Origin: Saussurea involucrata
Lineage: Eukaryota > Streptophyta > Magnoliopsida > Asterales > Asteraceae
Length of the DNA: 64,000 nucleotides
NCBI GenBank assembly: GCA_033807775.1
Contig: CM066313.1
Span: 61,364,484 to 61,428,483 of the forward strand
Reading direction: 5' to 3'
The notes under the pieces are model-generated. The model was not told the DNA's origin and did not search any database. It was given only the letters and a program-made list of their open reading frames with translations. A program made the translations under genes and the position numbers. Positions 9,652 through 22,573 of this stretch are shown piece by piece (position 1 is the first letter of the stretch; each line of letters opens with the position of its first letter).

Positions 9652-11717
9652 ATGACGAGTACAAACAACTTCCTCTCTGCGGGTTCCTTAACCAAACCTC
9701 CCACACTTCTTATAGAAGAATACCCTCAATTGAAAATTCGAATGATTCACTTCTTTGAGGGTACTGACAAAGAATTGGTTTATTATATCCGTAACCCTCC
9801 TTTCGTTCCCATGATAACTGTACCTCGTGTTCCTAGCACAGACAACACACCAGAAATCCCAGAACACACGAATCCAAAGACCCAGGATAATTGGTCTGAT
9901 CCTGATTGGGCTAAATACGAAGTTGCTCAGAAAACTAAGAGAATTCTGATTATGGCCATTCCAAATGACCTTTTCCAGTCCATGGATGCATGTGAATCTG
10001 CATATGATCTATGGAAAGAACTAGAAAAAAAACTAGATGGAGGAGTCAAAACCCAGAAGAACCGCAGAGCTCAATACATAAATGAATACTATGCCTTTAA
10101 AGCGCTGCCAACCGAATCTCTGCAGACTACGTATGATAGGTTCACTCTCTAATAAACAAGTGCAAGAAGTTCGGCATCCACATAACCTCTGAAGAAAATA
10201 ACGTTATGTTCCTGAAATCTCTGAATGAAGAATGGCTTCAGTTATCTATGTCTCTGCAAACAAATAAAGACTTAGATTCCTGGACCCTATCAGACCTCTA
10301 TGGAACATTGGGAGCACAAGAGCCTCAGGTAGCACAAGCAAAAGCCCAGATCATTGCACCTCTTGCATTGGTTGGTAAGACTACAGAGACTATAGAGAAA
10401 CCAAAGAAAGAGAGAGCAGTAGAGAAGAAGAAGAAAATCATGATGGTAGAAAGTGAAGAAGAAGAGAAAATAGACGAAGAAGAAGAAACGAACCTGGCCT
10501 CGATAGCTAAATCTTTAGCTCTCTTGACTAGGGAATTCAGCAGAGGATACCAGAAGAAATCTGGTAATGAACGATATGAAAGAGATAATCGAGAAAGAGA
10601 AGGGTCAAACGACAAAAGTGGTGACCGACAGAGGACAAGTGACAGAAATGACAGAGGAAATGACCGACAGAGGTCGGAAGACAAAGCTGGCAACACTCCA
10701 CAGATTCAAGAGTGTTACAAATGTGGTAAGCCAGGCTACTACGCAAATGAATGCCGAACCGAAAGAAGTGGTGACCGACAGAGGTCAGACGACAGAGCTG
10801 GAAACTCCACACAGAACCAAGGATGCTACAACTGTGGAAAGCCAGGTCACTTTGACAACGAATGCAGGAGCAAGTCAAATCGTCCTCAGAGGGATGCGGC
10901 TTTCTACAAAAAGAAAGCTGAATACTATTCTCAGAAGTCACTAATGATGAACAAAGAAATCTGGGAGTCAAACACATCCTCTGACGAAGGCGAAACAAAG
11001 AATGCTCTATTATGTGGCATGGCAGAAGTCAGCTCCGACTCCGACAGTGAGGTATCCACTTCTACCTCTAACTCTAAAATAGCAGAAGATGGTTTGATTA
11101 AACTTAACATTGAATACACTGAAATGAAAAAGACATGTGAAAATATTCAGAAAAAGCTCACCTTCTATGAGAGAGAAGCTAGTCTTCTCACTCAAGAAAA
11201 AGCTAAAATCTTTAAATAAAAAGAAGAATTTGAAATGAACTGGAACAAAAAGTTAAATCTTTTAAAAGAAAAGATTTATGAACTTAATTCTTCTTTAAAA
11301 ACAAAGTCTAACGAACTAATGGACGTTGAGTGCGACAGAATGAACATCCTAACTCTTAAAAATTATTTTCAAAAAGAAAGAGAAGTCCTCTGTCAATATT
11401 TACTCAGAAGAGATCTTCAAATTAAAAAATTTCAAGATGCTCAGAAGGTGTACGAAAAAATAAACACACAAATAGGGAGACGGGGAATTGGCTTCTGTGA
11501 TATAGATCCTTATACCGGAACCAAAAGAGACAAGTCTTTGTCCTCTCTATTTCACATTGGAGATACAAGAAAACCTGGATTTCCAAATCTTCTCTCTGTA
11601 AGTAAAAGGCAAAAAGTCTCTGGGGAACCTCACAAGAGGAAGCCTCTGAAGATGACAAATGTGTGGTTTGAAAACACTGATTTGTCACCTTCAATCTCTG
11701 TCAAAAGAGAATCCTAA
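9652..11717 (+). pseudogene. Copia gag
   Basis: It starts at MTSTNNFLSAGSL. The capsid-like N-terminal part includes WSDPDWAKYEVAQKTKRIL and LWKELEKKLDGG. A single-base loss near 10149 shifts the frame, which then continues from NKCKKFG to MFLKSLNEEWLQL. A charged Lys/Glu segment precedes two CCHC zinc knuckles (CYKCGKPGYYANEC near 10713 and CYNCGKPGHFDNEC near 10828) with Arg/Asp-rich linkers. A coiled-coil tail of about 200 residues follows (11060-11440), interrupted by an in-frame TAA at 11217, and ends at 11717. Gag would form the cytoplasmic particle and bind RNA. The long coiled-coil extension is common in Sirevirus Gags (family knowledge). Confidence 0.85.
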
Positions 11718-11850
11718 CCTAAGAGGTATCTGAAAACTCGAGATCAGATAGGAATCTTTAAGTTTGGTAATCCAGAGACTCAAACCCAAGTTGCATTTGT
11801 CTGCATGATGAATTCTGAAAAAAAAATTATCAACAGAGGCACCTGAGTTC

Positions 11851-12742
11851 ATGCCAAGTATTACAGAAGAAAAACTTAATATCTCTGAAGAAAACCTCTG
11901 TACATCTTCCTGCGATCAAGATCTCTCTGAAGAAAACTTAACAGATACTTCTGTTAACTTAGAAGATAGTTCCTTAGAAAAGGAAGAAAGTGAGTATGGC
12001 ACATGTTCTGAAAGTCCAACCTCTGTCGAAAGAGAACCAAGTGACTCAACCTCTGTATATGAGGACGATTCATCCTCTGACGAATCAGAGACTGACTCTA
12101 AGTCAAAGATCGGACCTAGTGACACAGAGGTTTTTAAACAAACTTCTGAAGTTCTTAACAGAACTATTCCTCCCAAGGAGAAAATCACTGGAATTCCTAT
12201 CTGTCCAGACTTTTTGGATATGTGCATACAAGCCAAAACCTCTCTTGAGCTTGAAAATTTCAAACAACAGAAGTTAATGTCCACTCAAATTCCAACAAAT
12301 TCAAAGATTTTAAAACCCTTAAAACCTGTTAAAGAAAAACTAACATGGCAACAGAAGGGGAACACAGAAGGCCGCACTCAATAAAGGATTTTGCAAACAA
12401 CGATCTAGCCTACATTAACCTTCTTGTAATAGAAAGTCTAATGTTAGGATAAATTGTAATGCCTCTGTGCCCCCATTTAATGTTTTTAATGAAAAGTTCA
12501 AGCAAATCTCTTCGCACATTCAATACTGTCATTGCTTTGATCTTATGTTTAAGTTAAACCAACACTTCAAAAGTCCACACTGTCATCTTACTGTACCCAA
12601 AGAAAATGATAAATCCAAGGGTAAGAAGAAGAAAAATGTTTCTTCAACAGAAGCTAAAACAAATACCAAGAAGGCTAAGGCAAACTTGAAAACCCCTAAC
12701 AAAACTGGACCCATGTGGATATGGGTACCTAAAACTCTCTGA
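11851..12742 (+). pseudogene. Copia acidic linker between gag and protease
   Basis: A Ser/Glu-rich acidic stretch (11851-12384; no recognised domain) is followed after a frameshift by a Lys-rich segment (12467-12742). That segment ends KTGPMWIWVPKTL, which resembles the Lys-rich, GP..WVPK-type junction just ahead of the protease in many plant Copia polyproteins. It contains several stops, and no independent gene is likely. Confidence 0.55.
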
Positions 12743-12771
12743 TTATCTTGTAGAAGCAGTATGTGCCGATC

Positions 12772-13344
12772 TGGTATCTAGACTCCGGATGCTCGAGGCA
12801 CATGACTGGCGACAGAGGTCTTCTATCCACATACAAAGAAAAGAACGATGGTAGATCTGTGACCTTTGGAGACAATAAAAAGGGGTACATCAAAGGCTAC
12901 TGAGTCATAAAGAAGGAAAATATAACCGTATGCAAAGTTGCATATGTTGATGGCCTTAAACACAATCTTCTCAGTGTTAGTCAACTCTGCGATACGGGAT
13001 TCGACGTAATGTTCAAGAGAACCTTTTGCTCTCTACAGAGCGAGGACACGGGAATTGAACTTTTGCGAGCCGAAAGAAGAGGAGATCTATATCTCATGAA
13101 CTTCAATGCAAAGACAAAGAAAGACAAAATTTGCCTTGTTGCATGCGAAAGCGAAGAAGCCTGGTTATGGCACAACAGGTTCTGCCATTTAAACTTTCAT
13201 ACTCTTGATAAACTTGATCTAGTCAAAGGTCTACCAAACGTTAAATTTAATAAAGATCATTTATGCCTTGCCTGTGAAATGGGAAAAATCAAAAGAGCTT
13301 CCCATAAAGGCAAAACTGATGTATCTTGACCTAGACCTCTGTAC
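12772..13344 (+). pseudogene. Copia protease end and GAG-pre-integrase domain
   Basis: The frame opens with WYLDSGCSRHMTG, the protease active-site region (DSG) of plant Copia elements, then VTFGDN. An in-frame TGA at 12901 follows. It continues through the pre-integrase block VDGLKHNLLSVSQLCDTGF and the zinc-binding LWHNRFCHLNF...CLACEMGK. A further TGA at 13327 precedes the integrase core. The protease would mature the polyprotein and the H..H..C..C motif belongs to the integrase N-terminus. Confidence 0.85.
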
Positions 13345-14634
13345 ATGCTACATGTTGACCTCTGCGGTCCAATATCTACACAGAGCCTAGGTGGCAAGAA
13401 ATATCTGCTTGTTTTGATCGATGAATTCTCAAGATTTACATGGGTTGAATTTGTCAGAAAGAAATCAGATGTTCCAAACATTCTGATAAATTTAATGAAG
13501 AGAATTCAAGTTATGTATGAGTGCAGGATTCAGAAACTGAGAAGCGACAATGGCACAGAATTCAAAAACTCTGTCATTGAAGCCTATCTTACAGAAGAAG
13601 GAATTTCATAGAACTTCTCTGCTGCACGCACCCCACAACAGAATGGCGTGGTTGAACGAAAGAATCGCACGCTTGTGGAGACCGCCAGAACTATGCTAAC
13701 CGCATGTGGATTACCAATGACATTTTGGGCAGAAGCAGTATCAACGGCTTGCTATACCCAAAATCGATCAACCATCGTAAAGAGACACATCAAAACACCA
13801 TATCATTTGATCAACAAAAGACGACCAAACATCAATTTCTTCCATGTATTTGGATGCAAGTGCTTCGTCTTAAATGATAGAGAAGCAAGAGGAAAGTTTG
13901 AAGTAAAGGCAGATGAAGGCAAGTTCATAGGATAATCTACAACTTCCAAGGCCTACAGAGTTTATGTTCTGCGGTCTCGAACGATCGTAGAAAGTATAAA
14001 TGTTTCTTTTGACGACACCTTCCAAAAGACTTCTGAACAAATCAGTTCAGAACTCGATCTAAAAGGGGAATCCTCTGGCATCTCAAAAACAAGAGAAGAA
14101 GACTTAAATCTTCTATTTGAAGAGATGTTCCATGACGACATTGATCCCTCTGCTGGAGCCAACAGAGCCTCTGGAGAACCATCTTCTGCCAGCCAGAACG
14201 CGATAGGTATCTCTCTAACTGGTCCCTTAAATAATTAATCTTCCTCTGTTAATCATAAAGATGCAAATGCCGATGGGGAGCCAACAGAAGATGATACACC
14301 AAGGAAAACAACCACAGAAGCTACTGAAGAGCCAACTCCAGAAACCACAGAGGAACCAATAACAGAGGAACAAGAAGACTCAGTCTACACCTCACCATTC
14401 ATTCCAATCATCCCACAAGTTGTAGGATCAAGCACAAAACCTACGACAGAGGCTGTACCAGAACAACAATTAGAAACCTCTGAAGATCAACTTGACGAAA
14501 TCGATGACCATCTCCCAAGGACAACAAAGTGGACAAAAAGCCATCCTCCAAATCTAATAATCGGCGAACCTTCTGAAAAGGTAAAAACAAGATCTGCCAC
14601 TGCTAACTTTTGTTTCTTTACAAACATTATTAGT
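13345..14634 (+). pseudogene. Copia integrase core and C-terminal linker
   Basis: The DDE residues are visible: LHVDLCGPI (D), KLRSDNGTEF (D) and GVVERKNRT (E). An in-frame TAG at 13609 lies between the second D and the E. The typical FHVFGCKCFVLND block follows, and a stop near 13933. The next 650 bp (13936-14634) encode a Glu/Thr-rich linker with an in-frame TAA at about 14236 and no known domain. Integrase inserts the cDNA into the genome. At least three stops make it inactive. Confidence 0.85.
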
Positions 14635-14939
14635 ATGATCGAGCCAAAAAGGATCTCTGAAGCCCTTGACGACCCAAACTGGGTAAACGCTAGGCAAGAA
14701 GAGCTTCTACAGTTTGAACAAAACAAAGTATGGACTTTAGTTCCTCGGCCACGAGGAAAACAAGCCATAGGAACTAAATGGGTCTTCAGAAATAAGAAGG
14801 ATGAAGATGGGGTGGTCATACGAAACAAAGCAAGATTGGTGGCCAAGGGATATCGACAAGAAGAAGGCATAGATTACGATGAAACTTTTGTCCCTGTCGC
14901 ACGGCTCGAAGCCATAAGAATCTTCTTAGCCTTCGCAGC
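14635..14939 (+). pseudogene. Copia reverse transcriptase, N-terminal part
   Basis: The start of the RVT_2 domain is clear: DDPNWVNARQEELLQFEQNK, WTLVPRPRGKQAIGTKWVFRNK, then NKARLVAKGYRQEEGIDYDETFVPVARL. The frame is cut at 14939 by the Tekay-like element. It resumes at 42910, beyond the GCAGC duplication, with QMDVKSAFLNG. Confidence 0.92.
14935..14939. repeat. Target-site duplication GCAGC, left copy (Tekay-like element)
   Basis: GCAGC precedes the LTR start TGTCACACCCC here and follows the element end GTTGTCACA at 42905-42909. Removing one copy and the element restores the RT reading frame. Confidence 0.93.
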
Positions 14940-17688
14940 TGTCACACCCCACTAAAGCGGAAACACGGGATATGCAGCTCAAGTTTCATAGCAAAAGTTA
15001 CAAGATCACATCAACCATCAAAATACATTTCAAAGGTTAAAACCTTGTCTTTTACAATCGTTTTTACGAAAGGGAAATGAACATAAAATTTAAAGATAGT
15101 AAAGAAAGCTTCATCACATGTAGCCTTCCTAAATTCCAACCTTAAGAACGTTCTCCTGAAAAGTATGTAAATGAGAGTGTCAACTAATGAATAGTTGGTG
15201 AGTTCACAGGTTTAATGAGTATAACATTGTTTGCCATCGCAAAATAGTTTAAATCCACACATGGGATAAAATAATACGGTTATAAAAACCACTTGCTCAA
15301 GGTAATCATATGTAAAATGCTAAGTTATTGAGCCCGTTACGCGACCTATACCGACATACTTTGCCCCTACTACAGTGGTGGAATCATTCCACATACGCGC
15401 ATGTTCTATCACCAACAATACGCCAATACAACAATAATTATGCACTCAAACAAGCGCTACTTGTGAGTGGGGTGTCAAACCAAATAACGTTATCCATAAT
15501 TACCAACGGCTCAATCCATGAGTTAACGGGTAACGTATACGTCAACGGGGACTTTTGAATGATAGCAAAAGAAACTCAAACTTACAACATTTGCAACACA
15601 TAGATACCATAGAGCATAAATAAGCAAGCTTCGTATTTTCAAGAAAACGAAATAATCGGTGTGTAAAATAGTTGTAGTAACCACATGCTTTTCACCCCAA
15701 AATATGTAAAACATTGAAAAAGGGGCTGTGAATACTCACATGATACGCGATAGAATCCGGGAATCTCCCATAAGTACTCCGAGATGATCCTACTTCAAAC
15801 CTATGAACGTAAGGTCACTAGTGAGTTCTCAATCTCGAAGGTTCGATACTAACTATCCAAATCGTCATAAAATGCCTTGTTGTGATTTAATATTATAACG
15901 TAATAAACGTCTACATTGTTCTTCTTAGATTAAAGTTTCCACAATTCCGTCCCAATAAGTAACGAAAAGGGTTTTAAAGAACGTAAACATATATAGTACA
16001 TATATATGTATAAACCGAAATTTTATCGTAACGACGATAAAATTAGAGGTCGTAAACGAAATGACAAATATTTAAATGTATAAATATATAGATATAATAT
16101 TTTTATATACTCCACTATTTCATCATAAAATGATGAAATGGGATCAAGAATAAAATGCATAAATATATATAAATATATTATATATATGAACATTCCACAA
16201 TTTCATCATAAAAGATGAAAATGGATAAAGAATAAATAAAATGCATAAATAAACTGCATAAATATAAGATATACTTATATACTCCACTATTTCATCATGA
16301 AATGATGAAATGGGATTAGAAATAGTCCTTAATAATAAATAATAATTTGTCCTTTACTATCCAGAATTTGATGTCACTTTGTGTTCAACTTTGGGTAACT
16401 TCTAGGTATAATTTGATCATGAAATTTTATGTCCAGTTGGTTCAATGAGTTAGGAAACTTTTGGCATCAGTTTCATAATTTTTGAAAGAGTATAAGTACA
16501 TGAAATAATACACGACGTAAAACTCGACATAAGGCTTTGCTGTTTGTACACGGATTTTGTGAGGACTGTTTGATAAATACAATCTTTGAGTTTTTGAATG
16601 AAAGCACTTGGGTTTGAATCTTAACACAATAAAATGATTTCCAGAAAAAGAATCACTCCATTTGGAGTTAAAATGAGTGAGATATGACTCTTTGAAGTGG
16701 GGTGTGAAATCTGACAGCAAGTTGTCCAAACAACACCTTGTGCATGTGCTCTCCATTTGACTTTTAAACCAAAATTCTTATTCTTTTGCATGCAAAATCC
16801 GATTTGACTCTCACCCATACACTTATTTTCAGTTCCCAAAACATATTTGTGATACATTAAAAATGCATGCAATTTACCCATCAACTCAAACTTGGAAAAC
16901 TTTTATAAAAGACCCATTTTGAAGATTGTTGATGTTCTTGCTAAGAACATCAACATGCAACTAAGAATTCAGTATTTTGAGCTCATGCATGTTTGTTTAA
17001 GTACGTTTTTAATGGTTTTCAAAGATCCATTCATGAGACTCTTGAACAAAAATGATGGATTTCCCAAGAACACTACATGCATGTGTTTAAAATGTTCATC
17101 TTTCGTCTTAACATTGGTTTGATTTTGGATTCACCATCTTTTACTAACAATAGATGTTATGATGGTAAATCTACAAACATTAAAACCTATAAAAGATGAT
17201 TTTAAAAGATATGAAGAAAGTGTAGAAAAGATGAAGATCATACTTTAAAATGCAAGAAGATGAAAAAGTCTTGAAAGAATGTGTGTGGATTTTACCCAAC
17301 ACACTTATTTTTACCTTGAAATATTTTTATCCCTTGAAGGAAGATGATTGAGGGGCTGAAGTTTGGGTTGAAGATGGATGAAGATTTGAAGATCTTGATG
17401 AAGATGAGGATGAAGATTTGAAGATGGAGAGAGAAAGAAATGAGAGGATTCTTTTAGTGAGAGAGAGTTAGATGAGTTTGTGAATGAAAATGAGAGACTT
17501 AGTTGCATACATATGGAGTATGGAGAGAGGGGGGCCCTGCCTCTCATAAGGGGGGGGGGGGGGGGTGATGGTGATAAAAATAAATTTGTCAAATCTTGTC
17601 TTTTTGATTAAAATTTAAAATACAATTATTTTTCATATTAATTAAAAATACAAGGTAATTATATAAAATAAGGTATTTATATATATAA
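14940..17688 (-). repeat. 3' LTR of the Tekay-like element, distal part
   Basis: It matches 39940-42668 almost base for base, with roughly 1-2% differences by eye. The rest of this LTR is 31051-31279. No genes are present. Notable contents are AT-rich palindromic repeats (about 16105-16320) and a G16 tract at 17550-17565. Confidence 0.92.
16105..16320. repeat. Three-fold repeat with ATTTCATCAT/ATGATGAAAT palindromes
   Basis: Units built of CTCCACTATTTCATCAT, a palindromic ATGATGAAAT arm and an AT-rich AAAATGCATAAATA spacer occur three times. They also occur at about 41108-41300 in the partner LTR. Confidence 0.7.
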
Positions 17689-17719
17689 CTAGTGGTGTAC
17701 CCGCGCGATGCAGCGCGGG
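17689..17719 (-). other. Helitron 3' terminus with hairpin
   Basis: The plus strand reads CTAGTGGTGTA followed by CCCGCGC-GATGCA-GCGCGGG (17700-17719), a 7-bp GC stem. The hairpin sits 11 nt from the CTAG end, as expected for the transposition terminator. Confidence 0.92.
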
Positions 17720-18109
17720 TAAATCACAATTCCGAAACATTAGTTTAGCCTGAATCATGTTTCTTTATCACTTTCAATTTTATTTCATGAGATTGTGTGG
17801 TTAATTTGCAAGTCATCTAATATATGAAGTTGAAGGTTAATACGGTGTATTAACAAGATCGAATGGAATATTCATTGCACACCTAATGGGGCTTCTAAAC
17901 CCATATACTCAGAATTCATTACAAAACTTGAAATTCTTGATTGAACAAAGAAATACAATCATCTGTATATAATGGTCATCCATATATCCAGAATGTTGTT
18001 TAGTTTTCATGATGCATTCATCCGTAAATATTTTCTGCAAAAAACGTGCAATGATTTTAGTATAAATATATGGTACCAAATGTGTAATAATATAATTGTT
18101 GATTATACC

Positions 18110-20512
18110 TTATTCATCATGTAAAACTTCTTGATAAACGACGTTTGAGGTGTAGACTCCGACACGATTGATTTTTTTCACAGGCTTCACTAACACCTTC
18201 GTATTGCCCCGTGAAATCCCTCTGGACAACGCCACGTAAAGTTGCCCATGTGAGAATACTGATTCCGGTAGATAAACACCTACATTAGGAATTGTCTGGC
18301 CTTGAGCTTTATTGATTGTCATAGAAAAGCTCAACCGAAGTGGAAATTGTTTTCTCTTTAGCTTAAATGGGAACATGTTATCTTCGGAAGGACATAAGGG
18401 AATTCTTGGTAGAAATACTCTCTTGCCAGCATGCTGACCAACAGCTATTTCTGCATCAATGACGTTTTGTTGAAAGCCTCTACATATCAATCTACTGCCA
18501 TTACATAATCCATTCGAGGGATCGATATTCCGCAACAATATTATTGGGCATCCAATCTTGAGACGAAGGTAATGATGAGGCAAACCACTAACAGTTAGAG
18601 AGTTTAAGAACTCTATCGGATAGATATTATTCCTATCATCTTCCGCTTCATCGAAACTGTAGTATATTTTTTCATCTCCAGAAAACTTGTCGATCAACTG
18701 ATCATTAATCTCATCGACATTCTCATTTTTAGTGGATAATATCGCCCTCGAAATAATATATTCTGAATCAGCTCCATTGATTTGCAGAGATGGAAATATT
18801 GCGTCAATCAAATCATCTTTTGATTTAACTTTATCAGTATAGGGAACGGTCATGTCATCCGGTATGCGAATAAAGCTTTGGTCCAACGCTTCTTCATCTC
18901 CATCACCGACTCTTAATAAAAAATCTGAAAACCACGGATCAGTGCGTGCTCTCATATTGAGCGTTAACCGTATCTTTTTAATTCTTGACCAAAGAGGTGA
19001 CATCCGTAGGCTAGAATCTACAATATGTGCTTGGGTTCCACGCCTCACGACCGGTAATACTTGTCTAAAATCACCCCCCAAAACCATTATCTTTCCGCCA
19101 AATGGGAGTGCCACCCCTATGATGTCTTGCATTGTTCGATCGAGCGCCTCCACCGCCTGCCTCTTTGCCATCGTCGCTTCGTCCCAAATGATTATTTTTG
19201 CATCTCGAATCAATTGAGCAGCCCCACTTTGTTTTTTTATGTTGCACATTGAGTTATTATCAAGGTTGAGAGGAATCTTGAATCTAGAGTGAGTTGTTCT
19301 TCCTCCAGGCATATTATTGGCAGCAACACCCAACGAAGCAGTTTCAAGAGCAATAAGACCACGGGAACGGATGTTGGCAAGCAAAGCTTTGTACAAAAAT
19401 GTTTTCCCGGTTCCACCCGGACCATCTATAAAGAACACTCCTGGACAATCATCGTCTACGTGCCTCATGATCTCCTCATATGCGTATTTTTGGTCGGAAT
19501 TGAGAGAGTCTCGGGCACACAAGTGTTCGTCTTCCACAACTATAGAGCATTCCTCTTGTACCTCACGAAATTCTCCAGATTGAAAATTGGCATCTGCATC
19601 TATCATTGGAAGATCGAAATCAGCAAGACTCTTACCCATAGATTGTAGAAAAACAAGGATATCAGTTAGAACCATATTACGGACTCGGTTAACACTTTCA
19701 TATTGTCGCGTATAATCTTCAGAAAGCGAATCATAGTGGTCATCCCATAACTTGCGAACATCTCCTGGCTCACAAAAAATCAACATCGTCGCAAATAACC
19801 TCCGAAGAGCAGCGGGAAATTGAAATAAGGAGGCCTCTGCAAGACAGTGGGATAAGTTATCATCGTTCTCTATTAACCCTCTCTCCAGAGATGCTTTACG
19901 AAATGTAGGGTGCAATAAGCCATTGACAGTGTATAGATCTTCAAAGCAAGTAGGCCCTGTAATATGAGACAAAAGTAGGCGTAAGTAGAACCGCTCTCCT
20001 TCAGCTGGATTTGCAAAAACCAGACGCCCTTTCATTGATCCTCGTTGTCGAGGATTCCATCGACGTAACTTCCAATTCCACGTGTAGTGTGTTGGAAAAT
20101 CTTTGTACAAATATTTCCTTGCACCCCTGTCAGTTTTATTTCTATCAAAAAATGCAGTCAACATTGTTCGCTTATCTCTCTCTCTGTCAATAATATCTGT
20201 CATTATATCATCATCTCTAAACCTAACCATCTGTTTGTTAGGGAGATGGAGTTGCAATGCCATCACGTAAGGGTGCATTTGAGAAAGTGCGAAGCTAAAA
20301 ATTCGCCATATCGCCTCGGGATGGGAGACATAACGTGCATCTTGGAACCTTCTAATTTCGTTAATAACGACCCTTTCTTCCTCTGAATCGATATGAACAA
20401 CTTGTTTGTCGTGACCCTTGTAAACATACTTGAAGATATACTTCACAGATGTTATGCTCGAGCAAGCCTCAACATTGATATGACAATTGAACATCATTAG
20501 CAGCTTTGGGTT
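18110..20512 (-). pseudogene. Helitron helicase domain (Pif1-like)
   Basis: The reading frame, 795 codons, begins MMFNCHINVEACSS and carries the SF1B/Pif1 motifs in order: Walker A FIDGPGGTGKTFLYKALL, Walker B IIIWDEATMAKR, motif III VLGGDFRQVLPVV, NMRARTD, the IGCPIILLRNIDPSNGLCNG block, and motifs V/VI SMTINKAQGQTI...GQLYVALSRG. It would unwind the transposing strand. The C-terminus at 18110 is close to the Helitron 3' end. The upstream segment is in the same frame but separated by an in-frame TAA near 20510. Confidence 0.92.
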
Positions 20513-21418
20513 TTATGGGACCACCCATCTATTATCCAAGACACTGCCTCGTACATTCACATTTATTCCATTATTTCTCCGTCGATATAATGGATATGAG
20601 TCATCGGCCTGCACCGTGTTGTCGTTGAACTGTTTAGGATATCTGGAACGACATTTTTTCGGCTCACCTTGCATACACGAATTGGCCGGTTTTAAATGAC
20701 CACAAGGACCATGCATCATGTGTTGGACGACCAATTGGTGCATTTGGGGATACCTTGTTGGGTCTGGAATTTCAGCACACACTCTTGTCGTAATGATCTG
20801 GATTGGTCATTTTGTGTTCGGGTGTCATTATCAGAAGAAAATGTGCATGCGGCAAACCACGCTTCTGAAACTCGATGACATAAACATATGCCCCGACTTT
20901 ACCGAGGATGTGCTTCTTGAAGAGTTGGTGTTTCATATCCTCTAGTTTGGCACGAAAAACTTTGGCAACAAGGTCGGGCCGATCAGTTGCGGTCTGACCA
21001 GACAACAACTCTCTAACGATTTCAGGCCAGTTTGGATTGCACGTCATTGTCAAGAATATATCGGGTTTCCCATCATCTTGCACTAAAGTCATGGCATCAA
21101 GAAATCGTCGTCGCATATCACGTGGGCCTCCGATAAAAGTTGCAGGCAACACAACCCGTTGTCCGATTCTACTTGGTATCACTTCACCAGCATTGACGCA
21201 ATCCACAACACCTTGGTATAAATCTGATCTTATTTTGGCTTGGTTTTTACGACAAAAATCCAAACGTGAAGTCTCAATCTTGATGTAGATATCTACCACG
21301 AACTGTTGTAACAACCTTCCCCCTAATAGAATTACGTTGTCATTTTTACGAATCTGGAACTTATAACAATAGTATTCCCGCATCGTTACAATGTTCTTGT
21401 TGCTTCTCACATCAACCT
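20513..21418 (-). pseudogene. Helitron Rep (HUH endonuclease) domain, last exon, frameshifted
   Basis: The exon follows a CATTACACAG acceptor (exon start 21418). It encodes the Helitron-like N domain: REYYCYKFQIRKN, GGRLLQQFVVD, then PATFIGGPRDMRRRF and PDIFLTMTCNPNWPEI. The HUH motif is RGLPHAHFLL near 20860. The Rep nuclease nicks and joins single strands. A one-base change in a GTGTGTG run near 20782 shifts the frame; the next part (CAEIPDPTRYPQMHQLV) reads on to a TAA at about 20510, where the helicase frame starts. The protein is therefore dead as written. Confidence 0.88.
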
Positions 21419-21526
21419 CTGTGTAATGTGAATGTTATGAACTAAATATAAACTGATGACATATATGTTAAAGATGATATTTTATACCTTAATTAAAATG
21501 TAAACAAATTGCAACATGGTTCATAC

Positions 21527-21736
21527 CTTCTAAATCTTCCCCCATGTTTTCATCATCATTAAAGCTTTGATTCATGCACACTCCATGTCTAGGTATATTA
21601 GAATGCCATCCAGGTTCACCGTTGAGAAAGAACAAAGGATAGGACAACGGGTCATAACAACTGACCTCCCATACACCACAATACTTCTCTTGTATGCAGT
21701 TATGTCGTCATTTCCTTCAACCCAAATACCATCAAC
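21527..21736 (-). pseudogene. Helitron Rep-Hel upstream exon with frame break
   Basis: It begins VDGIWVEGNDDITAYKRSIVVYGR. The frame must then change to read YDPLSYPLFFLNGEPGWHS and PRHGV, the conserved Helitron block. A small deletion with frameshift is implied at about 21640-21665. The donor GTATGAACC follows GEDLEG, and the intron 21419-21526 leads to the Rep exon. Confidence 0.75.
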
Positions 21737-21830
21737 TTGGCATAATTGACATAATTTTGGAACTCAATTTATTTAGTGTATAATCTAATCTTATTTCAAA
21801 AAACATAAACCAAAATATTTGTATTCAAAC

Positions 21831-22489
21831 CTCTGATGTGGTCGGTCGGTTGTACACCCTTTGGTCTAGTTCCACCGAAGTATTCAAAGTGACTCTATAG
21901 TTCTCGAGTGGTCCGAGCTCACCAAGGCTTCGAAATGTTCTCACGTATGGGTTGATAGAAAGGACACGACTCAAAATTTCAATAACATTTCTATCAAGAT
22001 TTGGCCACTGGAGTCTATGTGATAACTCTGATTCTGAATCATAAAAGTACAACTGTAAGTACCTAGGTTGTCCATCCCTCGGCAGTAACTGATCGATTCT
22101 GTGATATACAGCTCCATGCGCACGAAATGTATATACTCCATCAGTCATGTTTGCCATTGAAGTATCCAAGTTTACACCCATTGACGTGAATGAAAAGTTC
22201 GTATTGTATGCACGTACGTTGTGCCTAAACATTTTGCCTAATTGAGATTCTGATGAGAAAATATTGTATAATTCTTGCGGAATAGGTGAGTATGCCAACT
22301 TTGTCTTCCCTTTCATGCAACAAAAGGAAGCGAATTCAAATTTTATCCTTTTTTCTCCACAAAATTTACATGGATTTTGTTCCTTCAAGACACGATGTTC
22401 TCTAGGTATACCATCATAAACAAAATCGTACGGATCCCCCTGGAGGATGTCATGTTGGTTCGAAGTATTGACATCCCCGGAACAACCTC
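21831..22489 (-). CDS. Helitron Rep-Hel exon 4
   Basis: It lies between an acceptor (TCATGTAG before 22489) and a donor (GTTTGAATAC after 21831). It encodes GDPYDFVYDGIPREHRVL, a Cys-rich piece CKFCGEKRIKFEF...CC, then GKMFRHNVRAYN, FTFRAHGAVYHRI-type sequence and QLYFYDSESELSHR. These are conserved N-terminal features of plant Helitron transposases. This exon is open throughout. Confidence 0.85.
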
Positions 22490-22573
22490 CTACATGATAA
22501 GACACATAAATGTTTACAGTAGTAGTTAATGATTTTTTCTCTAGAGGATGTGAAATTAAGAAGTAAAACTAAC

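Noticed and set aside
15328..15558. 76-codon plus-strand frame repeated at 40328-40558
   Set aside because: It is duplicated only because it lies in the paired Tekay LTRs. It lacks any domain and has no coding-like constraint visible.
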